A stretch of DNA of 64,000 bases from Acanthosepion pharaonis (lineage: Eukaryota > Mollusca > Cephalopoda > Sepiida > Sepiidae), in contig CAHIKZ030005408.1 in assembly GCA_903632075.3 (NCBI GenBank), forward strand, positions 2,365,501 to 2,429,500, given 5' to 3'. Shown piece by piece: positions 45,050-56,434 of this stretch (positions are counted from its first letter, which is position 1; each line of letters starts with the position of its first letter). Below the pieces are notes generated by a model that worked only from the letters and a program-made list of their open reading frames with translations, ran no database searches and was not told where the DNA came from. Both the position numbers and the translations under genes were made by a program.

Positions 45050-45460
45050 AGAAGAGGAGAGCCATGAACAAATGGTAATAGTAAGATTAACCATTTCCAT
45101 ACAGGAAACATCTGGCATTCATTGACTGAATATATAGTGTTACTGTCAGATGAAATGTATAAAATCTTTTCCTTAAAACATTTTTCCACTAGCTGTTATT
45201 GAGCTTTCTAGTACTCATGGAAGTTTCCTTCTTAACTTTTTGTTTAAGATAGTGTGGAAAGTCAACATCTTGATTATATCATTATTTTCCCATCTAGTTA
45301 CATGTGCTATCCATTTTAGTTGTTGCTGTTGTTGGAAGTCTTCAAGTAATGTGGTCATTGTTATTCGATAAAGTTCTTTATTTGTGATTTGGTATTGATA
45401 GTCTTCCAGTTCTGATAAATTGCAGTCTTCTCTAAGACCCACAGGGCTCATTCACTCAAA
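45050..45460 (-). mobile_element. RTE-like LINE fragment (minus)
   Basis: The minus strand reads NKELYRITMTTLLEDFQQQQ, QLKWIAHVTRWENNDIIKML and TFHTILNKKLRRKL. This is the usual C-terminal segment of RTE-type ORFs, with stops before and after. It starts about 28 bp upstream of the exon 5 acceptor. Confidence 0.72.
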
Positions 45461-45839
45461 CTCATTTTTAATCAATGATTTGATAAAATGGTTGTTATAT
45501 AACTGATAGTTTAGACATTTATGAACAAGTTTGATGCCATGTATGACATCCCCATGAGAGTATATTTAGGAAATGACAATGCAATTATAAATATAGGAGA
45601 ATCTTTTTTAAATAAACCTTTTAAATAGAAATTAACAGAGCAAAAAATGCTTAAAGAAAGATTATAGAATTTATTAGATTGTTACATATATTTACATGTT
45701 TTTCTGATGTTCTTTCATAGCATTTATTTTGCTTCTTAGTAACTGGTCATCCTGTAAAACTGTTGTCTAATGTTATTTCAGATTAGAAAACCCTTTGAGA
45801 CGAACTACCAAGTTGACAATAATGATCATGTTTGACTTC

Positions 45840-46325
45840 TTCTTCTGTTTGTTTTTAATCAAGGCCACAAAGCTACCAAAGCGGCTCAAGATATTTGTGC
45901 TGTGTATGGAGATGAAATGCTTCAAAACAACAAAATGGTTAATGCTAAGCTGTATGTTGAACAAATGAACAGGCTCTAAGAGGCAATTCAGCTGAAAAGG
46001 CGTTACCAGTGATACAGTGTGATTATTCAGCATGGCAATGCTCATCCCCACGTTGCTACCAAACATACAATTAAAAAGCTTGCTTGGAAAGTTCTACCAC
46101 ACCTACCATATTCTCCTGATTTAGCCCCTTCAGGCTATCACCTTTTTGGGGTTTGCTTTCTAAAAATTTGTCGTTTGTTTCATTAAACATTGATGGCACT
46201 TAAAACATGGCTTGATGAATTTTTTGAGTCAAAAGTGAGTAATTTCTATTGCTGAGGCATTGAACAGTTAGTGTTTTGTTGGCAGGAGGTCATAAAAAAT
46301 GAAGAGGAATACATTGTTGAATGAT
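45840..46325 (+). mobile_element. Mariner transposon, internally deleted
   Basis: Plus-strand frames read GHKATKAAQDICAVYGDEML (N-terminal HTH region), then jump to YVEQMNRL and QHGNAHPHVATKHTIKKLAW (degraded first catalytic block). LPYSPDLAPSGYHLFG follows, the second catalytic Asp in the DD34D motif. It ends with LDEFFESK, GIEQLVFCWQEVIKNEEEYI. Stops and a large deletion between the N-terminal and catalytic parts make it dead. Confidence 0.82.
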
Positions 46326-46639
46326 TTATCAGTAATATTAATAAATAAAAAGTATTAAAATAAATGATAAAGAACAAACAAATTTATGTAACAATGCAAT
46401 ATTTACTTGTCAAATGAAAAATAACAGGGAAAAGTAGTGTCTCTAGCCTTGGATGGGCAGCCAGTCTAATGAGAAAGAAAACTCTGGATTCCTAATTGTA
46501 GAGATAGCAATTGGGGGAAGACACTCATCTATCTTCTGCAAGAATGCATGGAAATTCACAGACAATAAAGGAACCTGTGTAGAGCCACAAACTCCTGTCT
46601 TGAAGTTTTATTTTTTTTATTTTTTTTTAGAAAAATATC

Positions 46640-46850
46640 CATTCAGGATATCTTTATTCCAACTAGCTTCTTTCCATGAACCACTGCTCTGTGGAACCAA
46701 CTCCCAAAAGGATATTTTCCTGATCACTACAATCTTAACCTGTTCATGTCCAGAGTAAAGAGTTATCTTCCCCACATATCTGTATAAACTACTGCTTCTA
46801 CTCTGAAACCCTCTATCTTGAGTGACTCCCAGGCCTTGTACTAAATTTTT
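46640..46850 (+). mobile_element. LINE family B, 3' end
   Basis: TCCTGATCACTACAATCTTA and TATCTTGAGTGACTCCCAGG, CCTTGTACTAAAT plus a T-rich tail match the end of 6741-7222. Confidence 0.6.
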
Positions 46851-47039
46851 TTTTTTTTTAAATATTCTGGAAATTTCATCGAAGCGTTTCATTACTGAAA
46901 ATTAAAAATGAAATTATAGGAAAATTATAAAAATCATTCCCGCATCTTTTCATTCCAACTAGTCCGTCAATTTGAAACTCAAGTGTATTTCCTGGAAGGA
47001 TATGACATTAAAAAAAAGAAATAAAAACGATCAAACAAG

Positions 47040-47101
47040 TTAAAGGGACATAATCCAAAATCAATAAAGTGAGAAGTTCATTTTAGATTATGTCCCTTTA
47101 A
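47040..47101. mobile_element. 62-bp palindromic mini-MITE with TTAA ends
   Basis: TTAAAGGGACATAATC (47040-47055) and its exact complement GATTATGTCCCTTTAA (47086-47101) flank a 30-nt loop. TTAA at both tips is the target preferred by piggyBac-type elements; the link is inference. Confidence 0.7.
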
Positions 47102-47924
47102 AAACAAATGAAGATTTAAAAGCGTGTCTATAAGGTAAATTTTATTTAACGCTAAGAGAGTAAAAATGGAAGAAAAAATATAATTTCTAATTATGTTCTT
47201 GAAATAAATCTTTTTATAAATTCTTTTACATCTTTTCTTACTTAAGTTGTTAAAGACTTACATGATAAGGCAGGACCGATGCAAAGGTATTGTGCTTCCC
47301 AATCTATGATACAAGCCCCCACCTCCACACTCTACTACATCTCCATTTTCATGAGGTAGTATTCATATAAAATACAAATTTTATTGTAATTTAATTATGA
47401 ACAATATGCAATATAGGCGGACAATTTAAGCTAAAAAATTGAAAGTGAATACAATGGGTCTAAATACAAATTAGAGACATGTCATAATAGATCATTTCAT
47501 CTTGAAATTTTCTTGTTAAAAAGTTGGATAATTTAACACATTCAACATTATGGATGAAAAATAGTGAATTTTATAGTGTTTTCTTGAGACTTAGCATGAG
47601 CAAAACAAATTCACCAATTTGGATGAAAAAAGAAAAAAAAGACCCTAAAATGATATCAAAATTTGCAAAAAAAATTTTCATCCTTTAATTGTGCTTAGTT
47701 TAATTTGTAACATATGCAGGTAAGAAAAAAAAAAGCAAATGTTGATAAGATAGTGAAAGTCACAAAGCCCGGGGCCCCCAATCAGGCTTAATAACATCAG
47801 GGGGTAGTACATGCCAGTTCTGTGATAAGGTTATCTCAAAGTAAGTGACATAATTTTTGTGAGGTTTCTCAAAATCTGAAAATCTAACAATAGGGAAATG
47901 TAGTTAAAATCTCCATTGTCTTAC
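47102..47924. other. Intron sequence, nothing recognised
   Basis: No supported feature before exon 4. Confidence 0.4.
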
Positions 47925-48107
47925 TTGGCAGGTAATATATTTTACTATTGGCAGGGGATCAGGTTTTATTTCACGTGGCTTCTCTTCTTTTTTCCAATGA
48001 GGAGAGCTGAGTTTCAACTTGGATATAGATACATCTGACTTAATCTTTTCAAGAAGTGGTGTGCTTTCACGTCTCCGAGTTGGTGATGCTTGTTGGAAAA
48101 TGGATTC
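47925..48107 (-). CDS. UNC80: UNC80 exon 4 of window
   Basis: This exon has acceptor ATTTTCAG|GAATCC and donor TGCCAA|GTAAGA. It is 183 nt, 61 codons in phase 0 (residues 177-237). It contains QQASPTRRREST, PLLEKIKSDVSIS, KLKLSSPHWKKEEKP and PLPIVKYITCQ. The segment is hydrophilic and proline-rich, ending in the hydrophobic start of a helix. TRRREST fits a basophilic kinase site, and SPTRR and SSPHW are SP motifs; these are pattern matches only. The 4.5 kb intron before it holds an uncharacterised-ORF relic and a mariner. The 2.9 kb intron after it has LINE and mariner debris. Confidence 0.9.
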
Positions 48108-48829
48108 CTGAAAATAATTAAGAAAATGCAAATATATCAACAAATAAAACTAAAACACTAGTCGACACCAAATTTATTGTCTAAATATTTTTAGCTGATT
48201 TAGAACAATTTTGATGTGTTGAATCCAAAAATTATATTAGTCTTGCTCAATCAGGTCAACTTTTTGAGCTATGGCTACATGCTGTTTTTTATGTTTTTGT
48301 TTCAGTTGTCATGTCCATTAAAATACCTAAATATGCAACATATTTCACACAATAAAACTAATTATGCTAATTATAAACATTAATTTTAACCCATCAAAAG
48401 TATTTTCAGCCAAATATAGCTTCATAAATATTAAAACACACCTCCAAAATATTTATAAACCAATAACATGCAAGAAAGTGTTTACATATCAAAACACCGC
48501 AATTATACTGTACAATACAAAACTATAGAATATAAATCAGAAAGGTTGTTTTATTAGTCATTATAATTTAGGGCTACCACCAAAATATTGCACAGACATA
48601 GTAGTAAGCATACCATGTCATTTTTTAGGGCCAATTAGGAATAACTAAAATTATATAATTCAGAAGCCTCAGAATTTCTCAGGAATAACAGTATAAAAAT
48701 CCCAATGTTTGACCTGAACAACAGAATCTCTCAGATTCCACTAAGGGCCATGTCATTCTAACTACTGATATTCAAGACCTCATTCACTTCCACACACACT
48801 ATTAAGAAACAACTCAGCAGCTTGGTGAC
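48108..48829. other. Intron sequence, nothing recognised
   Basis: No supported feature, apart from a short tandem duplication AGCTTGGTGACCAGGATCA at 48819-48857. Confidence 0.45.
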
Positions 48830-50340
48830 CAGGATCAAGCTTGGTGACCAGGATCAAGCTTGGGTGCCTCACATGGCATGTAAGACATGTACCAATTACC
48901 TGCATTGGTGGACCAAGGGCAAGAAGAGTTGTCTAAAATTTGGAAGAGCCAACAAACTATAGCACTGACTGCTGCTTCTGTGCTATTGATGTGACTGGGA
49001 TCAATAGAAAGAACTGGAGCCACCTCAAGTATCTTGATGTTTAATCAGCACACCGTCTTGTAGCTCATTGTGATGAAATTCCAATATCTATCTTTGGAGA
49101 ACTTCCTGACATTAGTGAGAAAGATTTCTCAAGTGTTCAAGAAGAAAAAGTGGTTTTTGACAATCATGCTTCACATCCTTTTTCCCAAAAGAAGCTAAAT
49201 GATCTCATTCATAATCTCAGCTTTTCAAAATCCTTTGCCAAATTGTTGGCATCTAGATTGAAGGGAAAAAAAAACCTCCTCTCTGACAGTGCTCACATCA
49301 CCTTCTATTACAACAGGCATCAAGAGTACCTCCATTTTTTTTCTCTGAAGAGAAGAACTTGGTGTACTGTACAGTTATTGTGTAGCTTCTGCACAAAATT
49401 GGAGTGTCACAGTATGTACCCAAAGATTGGAGATTGTTCATTGGCAGTGACAAACGATCACCGAAAAGCGTTTAGCTGCACAAGGGCAACAAGTTTTCCT
49501 CTGTAACCCTCACTCCCCCAACTACACTGAAGGAGAAATATGAAGCAGTGAAGTATGTTCTGGAGAAAATTCTTTATGATCAGCATGAGTTGTTTATTCT
49601 GACCTGAAGATGTTGAACTTTTTGTTGGGACAACAGTCAAGGTTCACTAAGTACCCATACTTTCTGTGCATGTGGGATAGTAGGGACACTGCTCAGCATT
49701 ACACAAAAAAGGACTGGCCTGTTGGGGAGGAAATGATGCCTTGCAGTGCAACAAACGTCATCAATAAGCCTCTAGTGGACAGAGACAGGATACTTTTCCA
49801 CTGCTGCATGTCAAGCTCAGCTTGATCAAGCAATTTATCAAAGCCCTGAATAAGGATAGTGGCTGCTTCACTTACTTGTGACAGGCTTTACCAGGATTGA
49901 TGATGGAGAAGTTGAAAGCTACCATCATCGATGGTCCTCAAATCCATCAGCTCATCAGATATCCAGAGTTTGAAAACTCAATGTACGAAGTGGACCTGGA
50001 AGCATGGAAGGCTTTTGTTCTGGTCGTGAAGAACTTTCTTGGCAACAACAAGGCCAGGAACTCCACAGAACTTGTCATCAATATGCTGACTGCTTTCAGA
50101 AAACTCAGATGCAACATGAGCATCAAAATGCATTATTTATTCTCACATATGGATTGTTTTCCTGAGAATTTGGGATCAATAAGGACGAACATGGGGAGAG
50201 ATTCCATCAGGACATGAAAGAGATGGAGACCAGGTAACAGGGATGCAGTCATGATGGCTGATTACTGCTGGACTCCTGACACCCCGACTGCTGAGCATTT
50301 TAAGGGTTTGAATAAATGGAATTTCAAGCCCTGAAGTTTG
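48830..50340 (+). pseudogene. Uncharacterised multicopy ORF family, copy 2
   Basis: Consecutive frame pieces cover much of a protein: a TKGKKSCLKFG-like start, CCFCAIDVTGINRKN and KKLNDLIHNLSFSKSFAKLL. They continue ASRLKGKKNLLSDSAHITFY, LFVGTTVKVH-like and TAQHYTKKDWPVGEEMM. The end has QIHQLIRYPEFENSMYEVDL, EAWKAFVLVVKNFLGNNKAR, NMSIKMHYLFSHMDCFPENL and a YCWTPDTPTAEHF-like end. It is the same family as 13130-14715 but a different subfamily. The N-terminal Cys pairs suggest a metal-binding segment. Frameshifts and stops are frequent. Confidence 0.7.
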
Positions 50341-51409
50341 AACTATGATGACGTATCATGCAATTTACATGTACTTACATTTATCAATGTATACTATTCA
50401 ATTTATTGTAATCGATGTTTGTAACATTTAATTAATAAATTGTGTTACAAAACAATTCTTTTTTCTCTTAAAAACTTATTTTCTATGAGAAATATTAACA
50501 AAATTCAATTGATAATGTCACAAAAATGTAATCGAGTTAGTCATAAGATCGGATTTTTAAAAACTCAACATAGCACCAAAACATGACCTGATTGAGAAAA
50601 ACGGATGTCATTTTCAGATTCAGTGGTGAAAAATCGTCCTAAATCATTTGGAAAAATATAGACAATTTAAAAAAATATTTTTTTGTTGCCCAGTGAGATG
50701 TTTAAACTTATCTCCCCGACTCAGTTTCATAGATATGGTGTCTATTCATCAAGGAGTATGACAGTAACATTCCAAATCTTATTATCACATAACAAGTGGA
50801 TAACATATCAGCAAAACTTTGAATCTGGAAGATAGATTTGAACATTTTATTTTATTTGTTGTTTTCAATGATCCATTTCTTAATAGTGAGCACTTTATTT
50901 GCAAAGACTGCTTGCCTTAAAAATGTTATTCTCCAGATATACTGGTTGATTTTTCTTTTTTCATAATAATAATAATAATAATAGACACATACACACACAT
51001 ATAGTAATAAATAAAGATGAAGGTTCATTTATCTGTCCCCTACTCTGAGTGCCATGAACATTAAGACATGTGCTGACTTTATATAGAGGCAGTACACTAA
51101 ATGTCATCTCTTTGACCAATGGGGGCTGGTACCATTATCAGTAGCAATTGGATGCTCTGTCTGCATTTCTTTTCTGCTATGGAAACCTAAAGATATGTTA
51201 TGTTGAAAGTGCGGATAATTTTTAACTAATTTTTTTGAGTCTTATTTGTAAGCATTTACTTGGTTCAGAGAGAGTGAAATATTGTTAATTTATATTTGAG
51301 TCTAAGTATTTATTTGGTCAGCTTTTGTTCAGATGCAGCAGATTCATTTGACAGAGTTTGCTCAACCAACCAGGTAAATGCCGCAACAGATACAGGTAGG
51401 TAGTTTGAT
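50341..51409. other. Intron sequence, nothing recognised
   Basis: Only a short (AAT)n run near 50963-50983 and a CA-rich run beside it. Confidence 0.4.
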
Positions 51410-51500
51410 GTGGTGTAATGGTTAGCAAGTTTGTCTCACTAGATCAATCCTAAGTAGACAAATTTGATCCTCACTGAGTGCTCCATACTTTTGACACTGT
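51410..51500 (+). repeat. tRNA-like SINE head
   Basis: GATGTGGTGTAATGGTTAGC is a good A-box region, and AATTTGATCCTCACTGAGTG is a weak B-box region about 50 nt later. It cannot fold as a complete functional tRNA by eye. Confidence 0.45.
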
Positions 51501-51662
51501 GCCACATGTAAGCAATACTAACTAAATCTCTAGTTAAGAAGCAAAATATAATAATTTAAAATTTATAGTGTTTAATGTTGAGCAGTTTTCATTTCCTGTT
51601 CAAAACATTCTATTTTTAATATCTCTTGAAATGTCTATAAAATGATTATTGTCAGTAATATA

Positions 51663-52581
51663 TGGTGTTCTAATAACTTTGAAAAACTTTAAGTATGAAT
51701 TAAGTTTAAGCGTCTAATGATTTTTTCCTTTTTCTTTCAGATTTAACAACTTAAGTCTTTGGCAAATGAGAAACCATGGGAAGATTAACAATCAAACAAC
51801 GTGTTAAAGTTATTGAAGCTTGTTATGAAAATAGACATTCAAATTTATAAATATATGGCCCAATGATTCCGCTAGCAAAAAATGGACACCGAACAGTGAC
51901 CTTTTGTTGATGCAGTGGCTTTTCAACAATCTTCCTTGGATTTTCATCAGCCCAAATCCGACAATTCTGCTTATTAACAAATCCACCAAGATGAAAATGG
52001 GTTTCATCACTTTGTGAAAAATCTCATCGGCTTGTCTTTGCTCATGCACCCAATTGATGAATTTACGGCACTCTAAATGGTCAGCAGTTTTCAGTTCTTG
52101 CGTCAATTGAATTTTGTAAGTATGTAAAGACAAATCTTTTGTCAAAATTTGATGTAACGTTGTTGTGGAGAGGTTCAGTTCCTGCACTCAATGACAAATA
52201 GAGGTGTTTGAATTTTCAGCCACATTCTCGTGCACTGCAGCATTGTTTTTAGCTGAATGACATAAATGAGCACACAGTGATGCTTTCACATCTGCCACCG
52301 ACCAAGTCTGCTTGAATTTATGAACAATTTTTCCAGTTGCACTCTCAGTTGGTTAATTATGTCAACCAAAAATATTGTGAAGTGCGCGAAATGCATTTCT
52401 GTTTGAACGTCCATTTTTGTAATGAGCTTTGATAAATTTAACATGTTGTTTGATTGTTAATCTTTCCATGGTTAAAATTGCCAAAGACTTAAGTTGTTAA
52501 ATCTGAAAGAAAAAGAAAAAAAATTGTTAAACACTAAAACTTAATTCACATTTAAAATCGGTCCAAGTTATTGAAACACCC
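51663..52581 (-). mobile_element. Mariner-type transposon with duplicated 5' end
   Basis: It is flanked by TA (51661-51662, 52582-52583), with ends GGTGTTCTAATAAC and (complement) GGTGTTTCAATAAC. On the minus strand the transposase starts MERLTIKQHVKFIKAHYKNG. It then has HQILTKDLSLHTYKIQLTQE, LKTADHLECRKFINWVHEQR and IFHKVMKP-like text, breaking off in the catalytic region. At the other end the plus strand repeats the same 5' UTR and start (MGRLTIKQRVKVIEACYEN). The element is thus a palindrome of about 170-bp arms carrying two start regions and no complete catalytic domain. Confidence 0.8.
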
Positions 52582-52634
52582 TATATTAGAAAACTTCAAA
52601 TTTAAATTTAAAATAGACAAAAGCAATCACTTAC

Positions 52635-52847
52635 TCTTCGTTTGAGTTTTTCTTTGAATAATTCTCTTCGCACATCAACCACTTTTTCTGTTTTTTTTGC
52701 TTCATGTTCTTTTGTAGATTCATAAACCTTCTTCAGGGCAGTAATAAGACGGATGCAACTGCGCCGTTGCCGTTCGTAGCAATATGGATGACAAAAATCT
52801 TGATGAGTACAAATGAAATTTGACAAATTGGCAAGTTGGACCACAAT
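52635..52847 (-). CDS. UNC80: UNC80 exon 3 of window
   Basis: This exon has acceptor TTTTTCTAG|ATTGTG and donor CGAAGA|GTAAGT. It is 213 nt, exactly 71 codons in phase 0 (residues 106-176). It opens with IVVQLANLSNFICTHQDFC and continues HPYCYERQRRSCIRLITA, with five Cys in the first 40 residues. This is one of the most strongly conserved UNC80 blocks and a main anchor for the gene call. The second half (KKVYESTKEHEAKKTEK to KEKLKRR) is predicted by eye to be a charged helix. A mariner-type element (51663-52581) ends only 53 bp past the donor, inside the following intron. Confidence 0.93.
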
Positions 52848-53044
52848 CTAGAAAAAATAAAATAAAAACAAAACATTCATTTACAATTATAACACTTGCC
52901 ATTGATCATCTACACAACTTTCAAATGTCTGTTTATCATTTTAAACAGTGACAAAATAACCTGTGAAAACATTTTCATATAACCTATGAAGAGTTACTAA
53001 AAAGTTTTTGAACAACCAAGAATGACCTACAGATTTTTTTTTAT

Positions 53045-53480
53045 TCACCCTATACAAGGCCCAAAAGCCACTCAAGGTAGTGGGTTACTGAATGAGATTG
53101 ATGCAAGTAAGTGAAGGTGATTATAAGGATATATGGGAAAGATAATTGTTAACCTTAGACTTAAAGAGGTTAAGATGCTAGTGATCAGAGAAGCATCCAT
53201 TTGGGTGTCCATTTCAATGGTTCTTGGGAAGAAAGTGTCTGAATGGAACTTTCTTCTTGCTAATGGAATATGAAGGGAATGAGGATGTTTCATTCTTGTG
53301 TATGTGGCATAGTCGGTCTTAGTGGAATTAAAGAATTTAGCTCACCAGAACCTTTGCAATGGGAACAGAGATAGAGTAGTGAACGGCTTGCAAAGTTTTG
53401 TCTGTGAGATAGGGGCTGTAGTGGAAAATAATTCCTCATCCACAAGTCCATGAAGATGCTACTGAACTGGAAAATGAGAC
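53045..53480 (-). mobile_element. LINE family B, 3' end (minus)
   Basis: The minus strand reads HSLHIPLARRKFHSDTFFPR, then TQMDASLITSILTSLSL, and ends in the family signature seen on the plus strand as GGCCCAAAAGCCACTCAAGG. It lies directly beside a family A fragment in the same orientation. Confidence 0.68.
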
Positions 53481-53509
53481 TGGGTAGATCTGGCCCAGAT
53501 ATTTTTTAA

Positions 53510-54200
53510 TTATTTCACCCCAAGCAAGGCAGGAATTCCACTAGTATGCTGGAGGTTACAGGGTGTGACAATGAAAGAGAAGATTGAGAATAGGGGAGAT
53601 TGAGGAAAGGACAAATGATAAACGGGATTCAAGAAGACAGAAGGTGGTGACTGATGTTGCATTTAAATTTTTGGAGATTGTAGTTATCTGGGAAACAAGG
53701 AAACAGAAGAGAATCTCAGGGGTGGGAAGTGTGAGAAAAGAAACTGTTGGTGTAGAAGTGGTGGTTGCATTTAGCTATTTCAACAGTAAAAGAGTGGGAC
53801 CTAGTTGCCAATCTAGTAACACACTTAAATTCATGTAGTTAGGGCATCATAGAACAAAGCTTATCAGAGCAGCTGCCATGAAAAAATATTTGTATAAAAG
53901 ATAGATGGAAGCCATGTCACGTCAGTGAAAAAGTGACTGAAGTCAAGATGCCAGGTTAGGATTGATTACATTGCAGATTCTTCTTTGGATTTTGTCAACA
54001 ATCTTGAGATGTACAGCAGGAGCACCAGACCAGATATGGCAACATTATTCAATGCATGAATGAATTGTAGATTTGTAAATGCACAAGATGGATTCTGACA
54101 AGAAAAATTTTCTGGCAGCAATACCCCATTTTGGTCTGATCTGGTTATTGTAAAGATAGAGTTATAAAAGGTATATATCCGCACACCCAGTCATGCGGAA
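53510..54200 (-). mobile_element. LINE family A, 3' half (minus)
   Basis: Reversed end signature TTTCACCCCAAGCAAGGCAG at 53515, then GTGGGACCTAGTTGCCAATC, TAGTAACACACTTAAATTC and GATGCCAGGTTAGGATTGAT, as in 28540-28730. Upstream remnants continue to ATTTTCTGGCAGCAATACCC. Frames are broken. Confidence 0.7.
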
Positions 54201-55344
54201 TAAGACACAAGGAGGAATTTAAAGTTGGATCAGAGTGGAGGCATACATGAACTAGAAACATCAATTGCTCATATTCCTTGGTACTTCACCTTTTGGAGAT
54301 GCCTCAGGCACCTTGCTTGCCCCCAAAGTAAAGGTATTGCCTTGGCACCCTAGAGTTTGAGAACATATTAAATAACTTACTGATATTTTGCCAATTAAAA
54401 TAATTAAGAATGTGGATTGGACTCAGAACTTTTCAGTACCTGCTTGTACAAAAGTTAATATCATACTAAAGAAAAGAAATATAAATATAGGGTCATTTTT
54501 GGAAGTATTAGTGAAAGTTAAAGACAGTTTCTTTTTACAAAAGCCTAGTATTTGATTGATTGATTTGTTTCTCTTTTGCTTATGAACCCTTTATGGGTTT
54601 ATTTAAAGCGGAAACATATTTTGGTTTGTAAGAATAATTCTTTCTTTTTTTTTTTTTTTGCAAGTGACTGATTTAATTTTTTACCTTTAAAAGAAAATTG
54701 ATTAAAAATTAATCTGCAGCCAATTTCAAAAGCAATATTAACGTCTGCTTTCTTACAAATTTTTTGAGAAGATATAAAAAAAAAATGCTGCAAGTTTCCT
54801 TCTCTTGATACATAGATCCAAAAAAAGAGATCCGGTTAGTTTTGTTATTGGTTTTGGCTCCATGTCCTTTCAGGCTGATGATTGTGTATATATTTCATCA
54901 CATGAAACTTAAATTCCTTTTTTCCTTTACTCTCTTGTAGAAAGGTCCTTGATGCCAAAATGTAACAAGAGAATTTTTGTACATGCTTTTTTTCCCTGCA
55001 GGCCAGCCTTATTCATGAAGGTAAAAGATTTAAAGCAACTGTATCCCTTAAACAGAAAAAAATATTGTAGAAAGTCAGATGAATTCATCAACAGGAGAAA
55101 CATTCCTGGGCTTGAAAAGGCAGACAAGATCCAACCAGATATCGATTCTTCCCATTCAACAACTCAGAGTCAACAAGACATGAATTACATATTTGAAGAA
55201 AAGATATTTGGTTCATTAAGAACTTTAATTATGATTGTCTTTAATTTAGATTTACCCTTTTATTTTGGGTGAAGTTTTGCAATAATCTTGCTTGTACAAT
55301 TTCACTTGTTGGCTAATGTGTTACGTAGGGTATTATGATTAAGT
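54201..55344. other. Unrecognised sequence with one plus-strand open frame
   Basis: The frame 54949-55272 (107 codons, MMPKCNKRIFVHAFFPC..., ending LPFYFG) has no similarity I recognise. Upstream, GGCTGATGATTGTG (54873) and CATCACATGAAAC (54897) make another CTGATGA/GAAAC pair with a TGTG/CACA stem. Confidence 0.4.
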
Positions 55345-55868
55345 ACATTATTACATTAAGTACATTATTATCCTAATTTTCATTGCCATATTCACAACAT
55401 TTCAGCCTTGTACACTCCGGCTTTCTTCAGATGATTGGAATTTCAAACTGAACCCTTCATCTTGTTCACTGGGGAGTAGATTGTTCTAGTTCCACGTGCC
55501 ATGCTTCTTCTGGATGTCTCAGTTATTTACCTTTAATTCAACTCTCCAAGTTTGGTTCAACACTGCTGTGGCCTGGTATTGAACTAACAACTCTTTGGGT
55601 CTAGTCACTGCAGTGGTACACCAAACTTGGATAGTTGAGTTAAAGACATCCAGAAGAGGCATGGCATATGGAACTAGAACAATCTATTCCCCAGTGGACA
55701 AGATAAAGGGTTCAGTTTGAAATTCCAATCACTTGAAGAAGGCTGGAGTGTACAATGGCTGAAATGTTGTGAATATGACAATGAAGATGAGGATAACAGT
55801 CCAAATAATGTAAAAAATGTAAAAAATCTAAATAATCATAATACCTCATCTCAGAGATATAGACAGCC
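55345..55868 (+). mobile_element. LIR-family retroposon, copy 4
   Basis: The left arm (about 55368-55540) and right arm (about 55635-55868) are complementary. The right end ATCTCAGAGATATAGACAG is the conserved terminus. The spacer includes a partial tRNA-like core in reverse (GGCCTGGTATTGAACTAACA). The right arm has TTGAAGA, GGCT...GGCT, GAAAT, with one core C changed to T. A target duplication is not clear; CATTAT occurs at both ends. Confidence 0.75.
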
Positions 55869-55884
55869 ATTATATCACTAGAAA

Positions 55885-56005
55885 CTAGTCACTGGATCTA
55901 AGCAAAGTCTTTATACACTAGGCCATGTGTCCTTGTGAATATAGCGATGAAGATGAGGATAATAGTCTGAATGATGTAAATAATGTAAATGTTACTAACA
56001 TGTTG
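55885..56005 (+). repeat. LIR-family fragment
   Basis: AGTCACTGGATCTAAGCAAA and GAATATAGCGATGAAGATGA, GGATAATAGTCTGAATGATG resemble the spacer and arm of the full copies. It lies directly after copy 4, perhaps a tandem or broken second copy. Confidence 0.5.
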
Positions 56006-56240
56006 GTAAAGTTAGTAAACAAGTGTATATATATTTTTAGGAGAATTGTCTATTGTGTTTTCCGTATAGTATTTCCTGATATCATTAAATAGAAATTTTA
56101 ATTATCAGTGAATAATCAGAAAACAGCATTTAAAGCTAAAAATATATATAAATATTTTAATTTTTCATTAAATGAGAATCTAAAATGCAATTTTTTTTCC
56201 TGTAAAATTTTGATCTGAAATATGAAATTCAAAGACTTAC

Positions 56241-56434
56241 TTTGATCCATGGCAAATTCTGACCTAAATTTTTTTCGTCGGTAACCTCCTGATCCATGTA
56301 ATTTTCCTGAGTTTCATGATCACTGCCTGTATGGGGAGATTCTCCATCTTCCATTTCTTCTTCTAATTTATCATCAGACCTTATCGACTGGCTGCTTATT
56401 TTTCGTGAACGTATACTACCAAATCTTTTTATAC
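56241..56434 (-). CDS. UNC80: UNC80 exon 2 of window
   Basis: This exon has acceptor TTCTTCAG|GTATAA and donor ATCAAA|GTAAGT. It is 194 nt; the first two bases complete Ser41 (A|GT), followed by residues 42-105. The N-terminal half is basic and Ser-rich (RFGSIRSRKISSQSIRS). The C-terminal half is strongly acidic (KLEEEMEDGE through DQEVTDEKNLG) and ends NLPWIK. A charged, low-complexity linker before the conserved NLSNFICTHQDFC block suits UNC80. RSRKIS and SQSIRS are candidate phosphorylation sites by pattern only. It leaves in phase 0, as the next exon requires. Confidence 0.88.

Noticed and set aside
54949..55272. 107-codon plus-strand frame as a gene
   Set aside because: No recognisable domain, no supporting splice sites or promoter; the composition looks random.
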